From: Roseiarcus sp963820095
GTDB lineage: Bacteria; Pseudomonadota; Alphaproteobacteria; Rhizobiales; Beijerinckiaceae
DNA: 64,000 nt
Direction: 5' to 3'
Assembly: GCA_963820095.1 (NCBI GenBank)
Contig: CAWFZA010000017.1
Location: forward strand, 1 to 64,000
Positions 46,797-55,514 of the stretch are shown one piece after another. Positions within the stretch are counted from its first letter, which is position 1. Each line of letters opens with the position of its first letter. The notes below the pieces were generated by a model that worked only from the letters and a program-made list of their open reading frames with translations, did no database searches and was not told the DNA's origin. The position numbers and the translations under genes are program-made.

Positions 46797-48111
46797 TTAT
46801 TGCGGGTTCTCGTAGCTGAACGTCTGGCTGTTCTCGTCATAGGCGAACAGTTCCCCGTAGCGGCCGAGATTGATGATCGCCCTCAAGGTCCGCTCGGCAT
46901 AGTCCTCGGACATGTAGTCCTCAAGCTCCTCGCGGAAGCGGGTCGCGGGCGCCCGATGGGTCGGGCGCTCGTCGAGAACACGCTTGATATGGGACGCGAG
47001 CGGGATATGCGCCAGCACCTGATCGCCCAAGACTTTCTTGCGCTGGTCGACGTCCATGTCGACGAAGCGCTGGCCAAGCGCCGTGAGCTTGATGTCGCCC
47101 TCTTCGAACTCGGCCAGCCGCAGCAATTGCAAGGTCTCGCCGAGTGGGAACAATTCGTCGATCTCGAGCTGCAGCGAGTTGGCGAGATGCGGCAGGTCCG
47201 CCTTCCCGTCGTAGGGGGGCGCCGCGATCTCCTCGAGCATGCCGGCCAGCGAATTGGTCGATACGCGCGGCAGCGCAAGCCCCAGGCCGGCCGCGGTCGC
47301 GGCCTCGCGTGCGACCGGTTTTGTCGGGTCCGGCCGCTGGGTCATGAGCGCGTAGATCTTCTCGACCAGGTCGCGGAATCCGGGGTCCAGCCGGTCGCGC
47401 GGGTGGGGGAGGGTGACCGGGATCTCGGATGCGATCCGGCCGGGATTGGAGGACAGCACGAGAACGCGGTCGGCCATCAGCACCGCTTCCTCGATATTGT
47501 GGGTGACCATCAAGATGGCCTTGATCGGTATGCGCCCTTCCTGCCACAGGTCGAGCAGATCAGTGCGCAAGGTTTCGGCGGTGAGCACGTCGAGCGCGGA
47601 GAACGGTTCGTCCATTAAGAGGATTTTCGGCTGCATCACGAGAGCGCGCGCGAAGCCGACGCGCTGGCGCATTCCACCCGACAGCTCCTTCGGGTAGGCG
47701 GATTTAAATCCGTCGAGGCCGATGGTGTCGATCGCTTTCAAAGCGCGTTTGCGCGTCTCGTCGAGCGGCACGCCATTGGAGCGAGGGCCGATCTCGACAT
47801 TGTCGAGGACGTCGAGCCAGGGAAAGAGCGCAAAGCTCTGAAACACCATCGCGACGTCCTTCGCCGGCCCGTCAACCGGCGCGCCGCCGATCTTCACCGT
47901 GCCCTGCGTCGGTCGCGTAAGACCAGAAATGAGCCTCAGGAAGAGTCGACTTGCCGGAGCCGGACCGGCCGAGCAACGCGACGATCTCGCCGGTCTTCAT
48001 GCTGAGCGAGACGTCGTCCAGAACCGGCGCTCGTGCTTCGCCCGAACCTGTCGAGAAAACCTGGCTGACCCTGTCGACCTCGAGGATCGTGGCGACGGCG
48101 GCGTCCAACAT
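46797..48111 (-). CDS. NitT/TauT-type ABC transporter ATP-binding protein with AAA-associated C-terminal domain (frameshifted)
   Basis: The N-terminal 260 residues are an ABC ATPase: Walker A LLGRSGSGKSTL, Q-loop VFQSFALFPWLDVLDN, signature LSGGMRQRVGFARAL and Walker B ILLMDEPFSALD, most like nitrate/taurine/sulfonate transporters. The C-terminal 150 residues (LPHLANSLQLEIDELFPLGE, IKLTALGQRFVDMDVD, MSEDYAERTLRAIINLGRYG) form the AAA-associated domain seen in a branch of this family. The frame breaks near 47941, just after Walker A; removing one base restores STLLRLISGLTRPTQGTVK. ATG 48111 is chosen. Coupled closely to the upstream permease gene. No substrate-binding protein is nearby. Confidence 0.85.
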
Positions 48112-48137
48112 GGCCAAACTCCCAAATCAACGATGCG

Positions 48138-49859
48138 TCAGAGACGCAGCCGGCGCTCCGCCTGGGCATAGAGCCGTCGCCAGAACAGTCGGTTGAACAG
48201 CGTCACGAACAGCGACATCATCGCGACGCCAAGCACAATTCTTGGAAAGTCGCCCTTATCCGTTGCCTCCGCGATGTACGAACCTACCCCGGTCGCAACA
48301 ACGGTATGATCCTTCCACTTGACATATTCCGCGACGATCGAGGCGTTCCAGGAGCCCCCCGAGGCGGTGATCGCGCCAGTCAAATAATAGGGCGCAATGG
48401 CCGGTATGATGACCTGAGACCACCAGCGCCAGCCGCGGATGCCAAAATTGGCGACCGCTTCACGCAAGTCGTTGGGAAAGGCGGACGCGCCGCCGATCGT
48501 GTTGAAGACGATGTACCATTGCGTGCCGAAGACGATGAGGAAACTGAGCCAGATGTTCGGGTTGAGATGGAAGGCGAGAACCAGGCTCACGGCGGCGCCG
48601 AACAGAAGGTTCACAGGGAAGGCGGCGAGGAACTGGGCGATTGGCTGAATGGCCTCGGCCCAGCGAGGCCTCAGTCCGATCCAGACGCTGATTGGCACCC
48701 AGACGAGCGTCGCGAGCGCCATCAGGAGCACGACGCGAACGAGCGTGTAGAAGGTCAGAACGAAGACATGTGCGACCTCGCCCCAGCTCAGCTCGGTCGC
48801 AACGTAGGAAACGGTGAGCCACGCCGCCCACGCGGCGACGGCGACGATGATGAGGATCCAGATCGCATCGAGGAGCCGCGAGGGTTCTTTTGAGGATTCG
48901 TCCGCTCGCCCATGCGTCGGGAACCGCATCGGCCACAGGCTTATGCTCCTCAGCGTCGCAAACACTGGAGCGGAGCCCAGACGCAGCCAATGCGTGCGCT
49001 TGATCAGGTTCAAGACCCACGACGACTCGACGTCCTGGCTCACGGACAATTCGACGCGGAACTTGGCCGCCCAGGCGACGATCGGGCGGAACAGCAGCTG
49101 ATCGTAGAGGAGGATCACGATCCCCATTGTCAAGACCGCCGCGCCGATCGCCGACCAGTCCCCTGCGTCGTTGGCCTTGGCGATGAACGATCCCACTCCT
49201 GGCAGCGTGATCGTCGTGTTGCCGACTGTAATCGCTTCCGAGGCGACGACGAAAAACCAGCCGCCCGACATCGACATCATGGTGTTCCAGATGAGGCCCG
49301 GCATCGCGAACGGCGCCTCGAGCTGCCAGAACTTCTGCCAGCCGGTGAGGCGGAAGCCGCGCGCCACTTCGTCGAGGTCGCGCGGCACGGTGCGCAGCGA
49401 CTGGTAGAAGGAAAAGGCCATGTTCCAGGCTTGGCTGGTGAAGATCGCGAAGATTGCCGCGAGCTCCGCCCCCAGAGTGTTGCCGGGGAAGAGGTTGAGA
49501 AAGAAGGTCACCGTGAAGGAGAGGAAGCCTAAGATCGGCACCGACTGCAGGATGTCGAGCACCGGGATCAGGATCATCTCCGCGCGCCGGCTCTTGGCCG
49601 CGAGGGTTGCGTAGGTGAAGGTGAAAATGAGCGAAGCGACGAGCGCAGCGAACATCCTGAGCGTCGTTCTCAGCGCGTAGTAAGGGAGCTGCCAATAGTC
49701 GAGCGAAATCGGGCTTTCGCTGGCCGCGGGCAGGGGCGCCGAAATACCGTGGTAACTTTTCGCGATTGCGGTCAAAATCGCAAGAATCGCGGCGAACGCG
49801 ATCAGGTCCCACTGATTTGGCAGAGCCCGCCGCCCGGCGGAAGCAATGGAATTGAACAT
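48138..49859 (-). CDS. ABC transporter permease with two fused membrane domains
   Basis: This 573-residue protein contains two BPD_transp_1 (binding-protein-dependent transport) domains. The first is at about 60-275 (PVLDILQSVPILGFLSF, EVARGFRLTGWQKFWQLEAP), the second at about 330-570 (PIAQFLAAFPVNLLFGAAV, EAVANFGIRGWRWWSQVIIP). Each has the EAA-type loop that docks on the ATPase. It therefore supplies both membrane halves in one chain. The ATPase gene begins 26 bp downstream. The substrate is not predictable; related systems handle nitrate, sulfonates or similar anions, and no periplasmic binding protein is encoded here. Confidence 0.85.
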   Translation of the reverse strand: MFNSIASAGRRALPNQWDLIAFAAILAILTAIAKSYHGISAPLPAASESPISLDYWQLPYYALRTTLRMFAALVASLIFTFTYATLAAKSRRAEMILIPVLDILQSVPILGFLSFTVTFFLNLFPGNTLGAELAAIFAIFTSQAWNMAFSFYQSLRTVPRDLDEVARGFRLTGWQKFWQLEAPFAMPGLIWNTMMSMSGGWFFVVASEAITVGNTTITLPGVGSFIAKANDAGDWSAIGAAVLTMGIVILLYDQLLFRPIVAWAAKFRVELSVSQDVESSWVLNLIKRTHWLRLGSAPVFATLRSISLWPMRFPTHGRADESSKEPSRLLDAIWILIIVAVAAWAAWLTVSYVATELSWGEVAHVFVLTFYTLVRVVLLMALATLVWVPISVWIGLRPRWAEAIQPIAQFLAAFPVNLLFGAAVSLVLAFHLNPNIWLSFLIVFGTQWYIVFNTIGGASAFPNDLREAVANFGIRGWRWWSQVIIPAIAPYYLTGAITASGGSWNASIVAEYVKWKDHTVVATGVGSYIAEATDKGDFPRIVLGVAMMSLFVTLFNRLFWRRLYAQAERRLRL

Positions 49860-50616
49860 GGGCGAATTCCGGCGGGCGGGTTCGAGAACTTTGGATTTGA
49901 AGCGGCCGAGGGTGCGCGGGGAAGCTCAAACACCGTTGCCGCAATGAAGGCAATCGGAATTTGGGCCACCCGCTCCGTTGATTCGGCGTCAGGCATGATG
50001 AGCGCAGGCGACGGAATGACGACAGTTCGATTGGCCGCCGTCACAAATGTCCGCTGCCCGGTTGGAGGCCCATTCCGGGGCTTCGGGGCAACCAGCGGGA
50101 CGTCCGCTAGCTTTAGACACGGCCCGAGCCAGTTCGCGGCGCCACGCGCGGGCGCCTAATGGACGAGGCAAGCCCGAGAAAAACGGCGAGCGATCGGTTG
50201 AGGCGGAGGATGTCCTCGTCCGAGAGACGGCCGATGCGGACGCCGACCTTCGACTTTGGAACGGTGGTAATCTTATCCGCCATCATTCGGCACGCTATGC
50301 GCAAACCGTTGCGAGGACTTGGATCGACCGGCAGCCGAAACAAGTGTCAGGCTACATGTAACTTAGCGCGTCGAATAGGCATTGGACCAGAGACTCGCTT
50401 AGGCAGCCGGCGTATAGGCGTCTGCGGCCAGTTGGCGGCCTGCGCTGCCTGCGGACTTAGACGCCGCCCTTGCCTTTCTCCTTCGCCTCCCCTATATGCC
50501 GCGCCATTCCACAGGCGGATTTTACGCGGCTCCTGATTCAAGGCGCCGCTCCGGTGGCGAGGCTCGCTTCGCTTCACATGATCCGCCGAGGCTCAACCGG
50601 ACAAGGACAAGCCCCC
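49860..50616. other. Intergenic region between transporter and rpsB
   Basis: About 750 bp lie between the divergently transcribed permease gene and rpsB. Apart from a mazF-like remnant on the minus strand (listed separately) I see no gene. It must contain the rpsB promoter, probably within the last 100 bp before 50617. Confidence 0.55.
50160..50343 (-). pseudogene. MazF/PemK-family toxin, C-terminal remnant
   Basis: About 60 residues on the minus strand (FRLPVDPSPRNGLRIACRMM, then ADKITTVPKSKVGVRIGRLS, DEDILRLNRSLAVFLGLA) match the C-terminal half of MazF/PemK RNase toxins. The N-terminal 45 or so residues, with the RGDI-type start and catalytic Arg, are missing; upstream the frame meets stops. 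No MazE-like antitoxin is seen. The natural stop is also lost and the frame runs on. It is a decayed toxin-antitoxin locus. Confidence 0.65.
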
Positions 50617-51657
50617 ATGGCTCTGCCTGATTTCACCATGCGCCAACTGCTCGAGGTGGGCGCGCATTTCGGCCACCAGTCGCATCGCTGGAACCCGAAG
50701 ATGGCCCCCTATATCTACGGCTCGCGCAACTCGATCCACATCATCGACCTCGCCCAGACAGTGCCGCTCTTGCATCAGGCGCTGAAGGCGGTTTCCGACA
50801 GCGTCGCGAAGGGTGGGCGCGTGCTGTTTGTCGGCACCAAGCGCCAAGCGTCGGATGAGATCGCCGCTTCGGCCAAGCGCTCGGCGCAATATTTTGTCAA
50901 CGCTCGCTGGCTCGGCGGCATGCTGACAAACTGGAAGACGATTTCCGCTTCGATCTCGCGCCTGCGCAAGGTGGACGAGCTTCTGGACGAGGGCGCCAAA
51001 GGCCTGACCAAGAAGGAGCGCCTCATGCTGTCGCGTGAGCGCGAAAAGCTCGAAACCGCGCTCGGCGGCATCAAGGACATGGGCGGGGTTCCCAATTTGG
51101 TGTTTGTCATCGACACCAACAAGGAAGCGCTGGCGATCAAGGAGGCCAATCGCCTCAAGATTCCGGTGATCGCGATCCTCGACACCAACAGCGACCCGGA
51201 CGGCATCACTTATCCCGTGCCGGCCAACGACGACGCCGGTCGCGCCATCCAGCTTTATTGCGATCTCATCGCCCGCGCGGCGATCGACGGCATCTCGCGC
51301 AGCCAGGGCGCACACGGCGTCGATCTCGGCGAAGCGGAAGCGCCCGTGGTCGAGGCGTTGCCGGAGGCAATCGAGCCGGAAGTCTCTCCCGCCGAGCCGG
51401 AGACCTCGACCGATCGGTTCGAGCTCCTCGCCGCGCCGCGCGGCGCGCCCGACGATTTGGCCAAGCTCACCGGCGTCGGCCCGCAGATCGTGAAGAAGCT
51501 CAACGAACATGGCGTGTTCCATTATTGGCAGCTCGCCGCGATGACGCCGGAAGAGACGGCCAAGCTCGACGCCGATCTGAGGTTCAATGGCCGCATTGCT
51601 CGCGACAAGTGGAGCGAGCAGGCCCGCGAGCTGATGGCCGCGGAGGTTGAGGTCTAG
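50617..51657 (+). CDS. rpsB: 30S ribosomal protein S2 with C-terminal extension
   Basis: The N-terminal 235 residues are standard S2 (MRQLLEVGAHFGHQSHRWNP, FVGTKRQASDEIAASAKRS, NARWLGGMLTNWKTISASIS, FVIDTNKEALAIKEANRL). About 110 extra residues follow: an acidic linker rich in Glu, Pro and Ala, then a helix-hairpin-helix-like module (APDDLAKLTGVGPQIVKKLN, RFNGRIARDKWSEQARELMA). Similar extensions are seen in Rhizobiales S2 proteins. ATG 50617 gives the usual MALPDFTMRQL start. tsf follows after 34 bp. Confidence 0.94.
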   Translation: MALPDFTMRQLLEVGAHFGHQSHRWNPKMAPYIYGSRNSIHIIDLAQTVPLLHQALKAVSDSVAKGGRVLFVGTKRQASDEIAASAKRSAQYFVNARWLGGMLTNWKTISASISRLRKVDELLDEGAKGLTKKERLMLSREREKLETALGGIKDMGGVPNLVFVIDTNKEALAIKEANRLKIPVIAILDTNSDPDGITYPVPANDDAGRAIQLYCDLIARAAIDGISRSQGAHGVDLGEAEAPVVEALPEAIEPEVSPAEPETSTDRFELLAAPRGAPDDLAKLTGVGPQIVKKLNEHGVFHYWQLAAMTPEETAKLDADLRFNGRIARDKWSEQARELMAAEVEV

Positions 51658-51691
51658 GCCGCGCGCCTTACGAAGCGAAAGAGGGACGTCA

Positions 51692-52586
51692 ATGGCGACC
51701 ATTGCCGCCGGACTGGTCAAGGACCTGCGCGAGAAAACCGGCGCGGGCATGATGGACTGCAAGAACGCGCTGAGCGAGACCGACGGCGACATCGAGGCCG
51801 CGGTCGACTGGCTGCGCAAGAAGGGTCTCGCCAAAGCCGCCAAGAAGAGCGGGCGGGTGGCCGCCGAGGGGCTCGTGGGCGTTGCCGTCGAGGACAATGT
51901 CGGCGTCCTTGTCGAGGTCAATTCCGAAACCGACTTCGTCGCCCGCAACGATGACTTCCAGGCGCTGGTGCGCGGCGTGCTCGCGGTCGCGCTCCGCCAC
52001 GCGCCCGATGTCGACGCCGCGATTGTGCTCGGCGCACCCTATCCGGGCGGCGGCGCGGTGAGTGACGCGATCGGCAACGCGATCGCGACCATTGGCGAGA
52101 ACATGACGCTGCGCCGCGCGCAGGGGCTGCGAGTGGCCGAAGGCGCTGTCGGCCATTACGTGCACGGGTCGGTCGCGGACGGCCTGGGCCGAATCGGGGT
52201 CATCGTCGGGCTCAAATCGTCCGGCGATCGCGCGAAGCTCAGCGCGCTCGGCCGGCAGATCGCGATGCATGTCGCCGCCGCGAGCCCGCATCGCGCTCGA
52301 CGCTTCCGGGGTCGATCCGGCGACCGTTGCGCGGGAGCGTGCGGTGCTCATGGAGAAGAACGCCGGCAAGCCCGCAAACGTGATCGAGAAGATCGTCGAA
52401 TCGGGCCTCAAGACCTTCTACAAGGAGGTTGCCCTCCTCGATCAGGCCTATGTCCATGATCCGGCGAAGAGCGTGGCCCAAGCAATCAAGGAAGCGGAAA
52501 AAACCGTCGGCGCGCCGATCGCGGTCGCGGGCTTCGTCCGGTATGCGCTAGGCGAAGGGATCGAGAAACCGGCGGAAGACGCCTGA
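51692..52586 (+). CDS. tsf: Elongation factor Ts (frameshifted)
   Basis: This protein of about 297 residues exchanges GDP for GTP on EF-Tu. It has an N-terminal UBA-like domain (LVKDLREKTGAGMMDCKNAL, AVDWLRKKGLAKAAKKSGRV), the conserved NSETDFVARND, and core domains with EGAVGHYVHGSVADGLGRIG. The frame breaks near 52289; removing one C gives AAASPIALDASGVDPATV and the normal C-terminus (KTFYKEVALLDQAYVHDPAK). Because EF-Ts is essential, this is almost certainly a sequence error. A rho-independent terminator follows the stop. Confidence 0.94.
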
Positions 52587-52601
52587 GGCTGTGGCGATAT
52601 G

Positions 52602-52628
52602 AGCGGTCCTTGAGGGGCCGCTTTTTTT
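52602..52628 (+). terminator. Rho-independent terminator after tsf
   Basis: AGCGGTCC pairs with GGGCCGCT (8 bp, one G-U) around a 5-nt loop, followed by seven T residues in all. It lies 16 bp past the tsf stop and 55 bp before pyrH, so pyrH likely has its own promoter or depends on read-through. Confidence 0.85.
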
Positions 52629-52682
52629 CGCGAGGGACTGCCGGCTGGCGAGCGAGCGACGCGGTTGACAGAGGGAGCAGTC

Positions 52683-53408
52683 ATGTCGAAACCGCCGCAA
52701 CCGCTCTTCAAGCGCGTTGTCGTCAAGCTGTCGGGCGAGGCGTTGATGGGCCCGGACACGCATGGCCTGCACGCGCCCACGCTCCAGCGCATAGCCGGCG
52801 ATCTGAAAGCGGCGGCGGATCTTGGTGTGCAAGTCGCGGTTGTCGTAGGCGGCGGCAATTTCTTTCGCGGGCTCCAGGGCGCGGATAAAGGGATTGAACG
52901 CGCGCGCGCCGATTCGATTGGCATGCTGGCCACGGTGATGAATGCGCTCGCGATGGAAGGAGCGCTCGAACAGATCGGGCAGCCGGCCCGCGTGCTCTCA
53001 GCCGTCGCGATGCCTTCGCTGTGTCAGCCTTATTCCCGCCAGGCCGCGCTCGCGCATCTCGTCAAGCATCGGGTGATCATTCTCGCCGGCGGGACGGGAA
53101 ATCCGTTCTTCACGACCGACACCGGCGCAGCGCTTCGGGCTGCCGAGCTGTCGTGCGATGCGGTGATGAAGGCCACTCAGGTCGACGGGATTTATTCCGC
53201 CGACCCGAAGAAAGACACGACGGCGACACGTTTCGATCGCCTCAGCCACGACGAAGCGATCAGGCGCAACTTGCAGGTGATGGACACTGCGGCTTTTGCC
53301 CTTGCGCGCGACAATGACATCCCGATCGTCGTCTTCTCGGTCAATGAGCCAGGCGCCATTCCCTCCGCGCTTCTCGGCAAGGGACGGGCGACCTACGTCA
53401 TGCCGTGA
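52683..53408 (+). CDS. pyrH: UMP kinase
   Basis: This 241-residue hexameric amino-acid-kinase-fold enzyme phosphorylates UMP. Motifs: RVVVKLSGEALMG, VAVVVGGGNFFRGLQG, GMLATVMNALAMEGALEQIG, ILAGGTGNPFFTTDTGAALR, VDGIYSADPKKD. ATG 52683 gives the right length. In most relatives frr follows directly; here the next gene is a KTSC protein and frr is 23 kb upstream in the window. Confidence 0.95.
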   Translation: MSKPPQPLFKRVVVKLSGEALMGPDTHGLHAPTLQRIAGDLKAAADLGVQVAVVVGGGNFFRGLQGADKGIERARADSIGMLATVMNALAMEGALEQIGQPARVLSAVAMPSLCQPYSRQAALAHLVKHRVIILAGGTGNPFFTTDTGAALRAAELSCDAVMKATQVDGIYSADPKKDTTATRFDRLSHDEAIRRNLQVMDTAAFALARDNDIPIVVFSVNEPGAIPSALLGKGRATYVMP

Positions 53409-53441
53409 GAGGCACCATTCTCGCGAACTTATAGATTTACC

Positions 53442-53654
53442 ATGCGTCGGCGGCCGGTCAATTCATCCAGTCTGCGCTCTGTCGGTTATGATCCGCGATT
53501 GCGAATGCTCGAGATCGAGTTTCACAGCGGAAGCGTCTACCAATATCTGAACGTTCCCCGAACCGTGTTTGAAGAGTTGCTTACACAAGACTCCCTCGGG
53601 ACCTACTTCAACGAGAATATTCGTGAGGTTTATACGTGTGCGCGCGTCCGATGA
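53442..53654 (+). CDS. KTSC domain protein
   Basis: This 70-residue protein matches the KTSC domain: VNSSSLRSVGYDPRLRMLEI, EFHSGSVYQYLNVPRTVFEE, then SLGTYFNENIREVYTC. KTSC modules are found alone or fused to lysyl-tRNA synthetase-like and other proteins, and their role (proposed nucleic-acid binding) is unproven. It is 33 bp after pyrH, in the same direction. Confidence 0.8.
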   Translation: MRRRPVNSSSLRSVGYDPRLRMLEIEFHSGSVYQYLNVPRTVFEELLTQDSLGTYFNENIREVYTCARVR

Positions 53655-53788
53655 TTTGAGCGCGCGTCTGCTGGGACCATCGCGGACGACGCGCCGATTT
53701 CCCGCCTTGAGCGCAACTCCGCTTGCGAATAAATTCGCCCGCTCAAGCGTTTCCTGGGTTCGTCACCTCCAACCGGAAAGACCTAATC

Positions 53789-54426
53789 ATGACCGCTTCT
53801 TCTTCATCTGCTCGACAAAGCCCGTCGTGGGCTCGCATCGATTATCTTCTGCGGCGTTTTTGCGATTGGACTAGCGTTCGCCGCGCCCGCGGCCAAGGCG
53901 GCCGGGGGCGGCGATAACAGCGGAGCCAGCGCCGGAAGCGGCGCCAGCGGCACAATGGAAAAGAAAGCCAACGGTGTGAAGAAGACCGACCTCACGACAT
54001 GCGCGCCGGGTCAGGTTTGGGACAAGAAGACGCATAAGTGCCTGGAGAGACATAGCGGCGTTTTGCCCGATCCGGACCTGACCGAATATGCCTATTCTCT
54101 GGCGAAGGCCGATCGGTATCAGGAGGCGATCGACGTCCTCGATATGCTTGGGAATCCCAACACCCCGCGCGCCCTCAATTATCGCGGCTACGCGACGCGC
54201 AAGCTTGGCCGGACGGAGGAGGGGATCGGCTACTACCTCAAGTCTGTCGCGCTTGATCCGAACTATCACGCAGGTTCGCGAGTACCTCGGGGAAGCCTAC
54301 GTGATCCAAGGCAAATACGACCTTGCCAAGGACCAATTGGCGACGATCGAGAAGCTCTGCGGATCGAAGGAATGCGAGTACTACGAGGACCTCGCCGGCG
54401 CCCTCAAGACGGCCCACGCTCTTTGA
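53789..54426 (+). CDS. Exported TPR-like protein (two frameshifts)
   Basis: Stitched together this is a protein of about 210 residues. The signal-peptide helix is RRGLASIIFCGVFAIGLAFA, ending near APAAKA; a low-complexity glycine/serine segment follows, then CAPGQVWDKKTHKCLERHSG with two cysteines, and TPR-like helices (EYAYSLAKADRYQEAIDVLD, ALNYRGYATRKLGRTEEGIG, YLGEAYVIQGKYDLAKDQLA). Frame breaks near 53811 and 54267 each vanish on removing one base. The ATG at 53789 has GGAAAG upstream. Function unknown; a periplasmic scaffold is plausible. Confidence 0.75.
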
Positions 54427-54436
54427 TCGGAACGTG

Positions 54437-54476
54437 TCGCGCGCGACCCAGTCGAGCGCCGCGCGCGAGGCTTTTT
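54437..54476 (+). terminator. Rho-independent terminator after the TPR gene
   Basis: TCGCGCGCG and CGCGCGCGA form a perfect 9-bp stem with a 14-nt loop, followed by GGC and five T residues, 11 bp past the gene's stop. Confidence 0.75.
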
Positions 54477-54520
54477 GTTAGGTGAGCTGTGTCGCCCGAC
54501 TGGAGCGGTCGGGCGAGCGA

Positions 54521-55072
54521 TCAATACCCGCACATGCCGATCAGCTCCGCTTTCGCGAGCGTGTGGAAGTGAAGCTGGAAGCCGACGTACGGCGGCGCTG
54601 TTGTTCTCGTCCCCGTCGAGCTTCGGCGTGTCCACGGCGAAGATCGTGAAGTGATAGTGATGCGGCGCGTCGCCCTTGGGAGGGCAGGGGCCGCCGTAGC
54701 CGGGAACGCCCCAATCGGTGCGGCTCTGGATTGCGCCCTTCGGCGCAGCGGGGCCTTTCGGATCGCCGGCGTTCTTGGCGAGGCTCGTTACGTCCGGCGG
54801 GATGTTGAAGACAACCCAGTGCCAGAAACCGCTGCCGGTCGGCGCGTCGGGATCGTAAACCGAGAGCGCAAAGCTCTTCGTGCCCTTCGGCGCTCCGGAC
54901 CACGAGAGCGCCGGGTGAGATGTTGCCCGCCGCGCAGCCCGTATAGCACCTGCTCGTTGGCGATCGTCGCGCCCGGCGCGATGTCGGGGCTGGTCAAGGT
55001 CATTGTTTGAGCGGCGGCCGTTTCAGCGCCAAGCAAGGCGGCGAACAGCGCAAGCGCGGTGAGTTTAAGCAT
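54521..55072 (-). CDS. PEBP (YbhB/YbcL) family protein, multiple frameshifts
   Basis: Stitched together, the minus-strand gene codes for about 182 residues: a signal peptide (MLKLTALALFAALLGAETAA), then the phosphatidylethanolamine-binding-protein fold (LTSPDIAPGATIANEQVLYG, FALSVYDPDAPTGSGFWHWV, VFNIPP, HYHFTIFAVDTPKLD, FHTLAKAELIGMCGY at the end). The Asp-Pro-Asp-Ala-Pro and HYHF ligand-site motifs are present. At least three single-base insertions (near 54597, 54912 and 54937) break the frame. Bacterial PEBP proteins often act as protease inhibitors or bind small anions; the role here is unknown. It may be a real pseudogene given three breaks. Confidence 0.75.
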
Positions 55073-55514
55073 GAGTCCTCCCTTTCGAGTCGGCGCGCCG
55101 CTTCGCCCATCAATCGCGATGAGCGCGAAGCGCGCGACAACGTATTGTGTCCAGCCCCGATATTCTGGGAAATGCGCTGACACCCTCGCATTCCCTCTTT
55201 GACAAACACGCGACGCGCCACCGCTATTCGTTCGGGGACCTGAAGGTCGGCGCGGCGCGCAACGCAACTATCGCGCCGGATATCCCCAAGTCCACCCTCG
55301 GTTCGAAGAACTGGCGGCACGCCCTGCCGTCGAATTCAGCATCCGACCCGGACATGGCGATGCGACGATCCGGAAGCAAACGGGCGTTGGGCTTCGTTCC
55401 CTGGATCGCTTCCGCACGCTTTGAACTGGCTTGGGCGGCGGGCGACGGCCCGCAGGCTTGCGCGTGACACAGGCGCCTCCTAAAGCCTTGGCGCTCATCC
55501 AAGGGAGGCTGAAC
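55073..55514. other. Divergent intergenic region (PEBP / PPi-PFK)
   Basis: About 440 bp lie between divergent genes. A 106-residue plus-strand frame (55147-55467) crosses it without any recognisable feature, so I do not call it. Both genes' promoters should be here. Confidence 0.5.

Noticed and set aside
55147..55467. 106-codon plus-strand frame between PEBP and PPi-PFK genes
   Set aside because: No ribosome-binding site, signal, membrane or family feature; likely intergenic.
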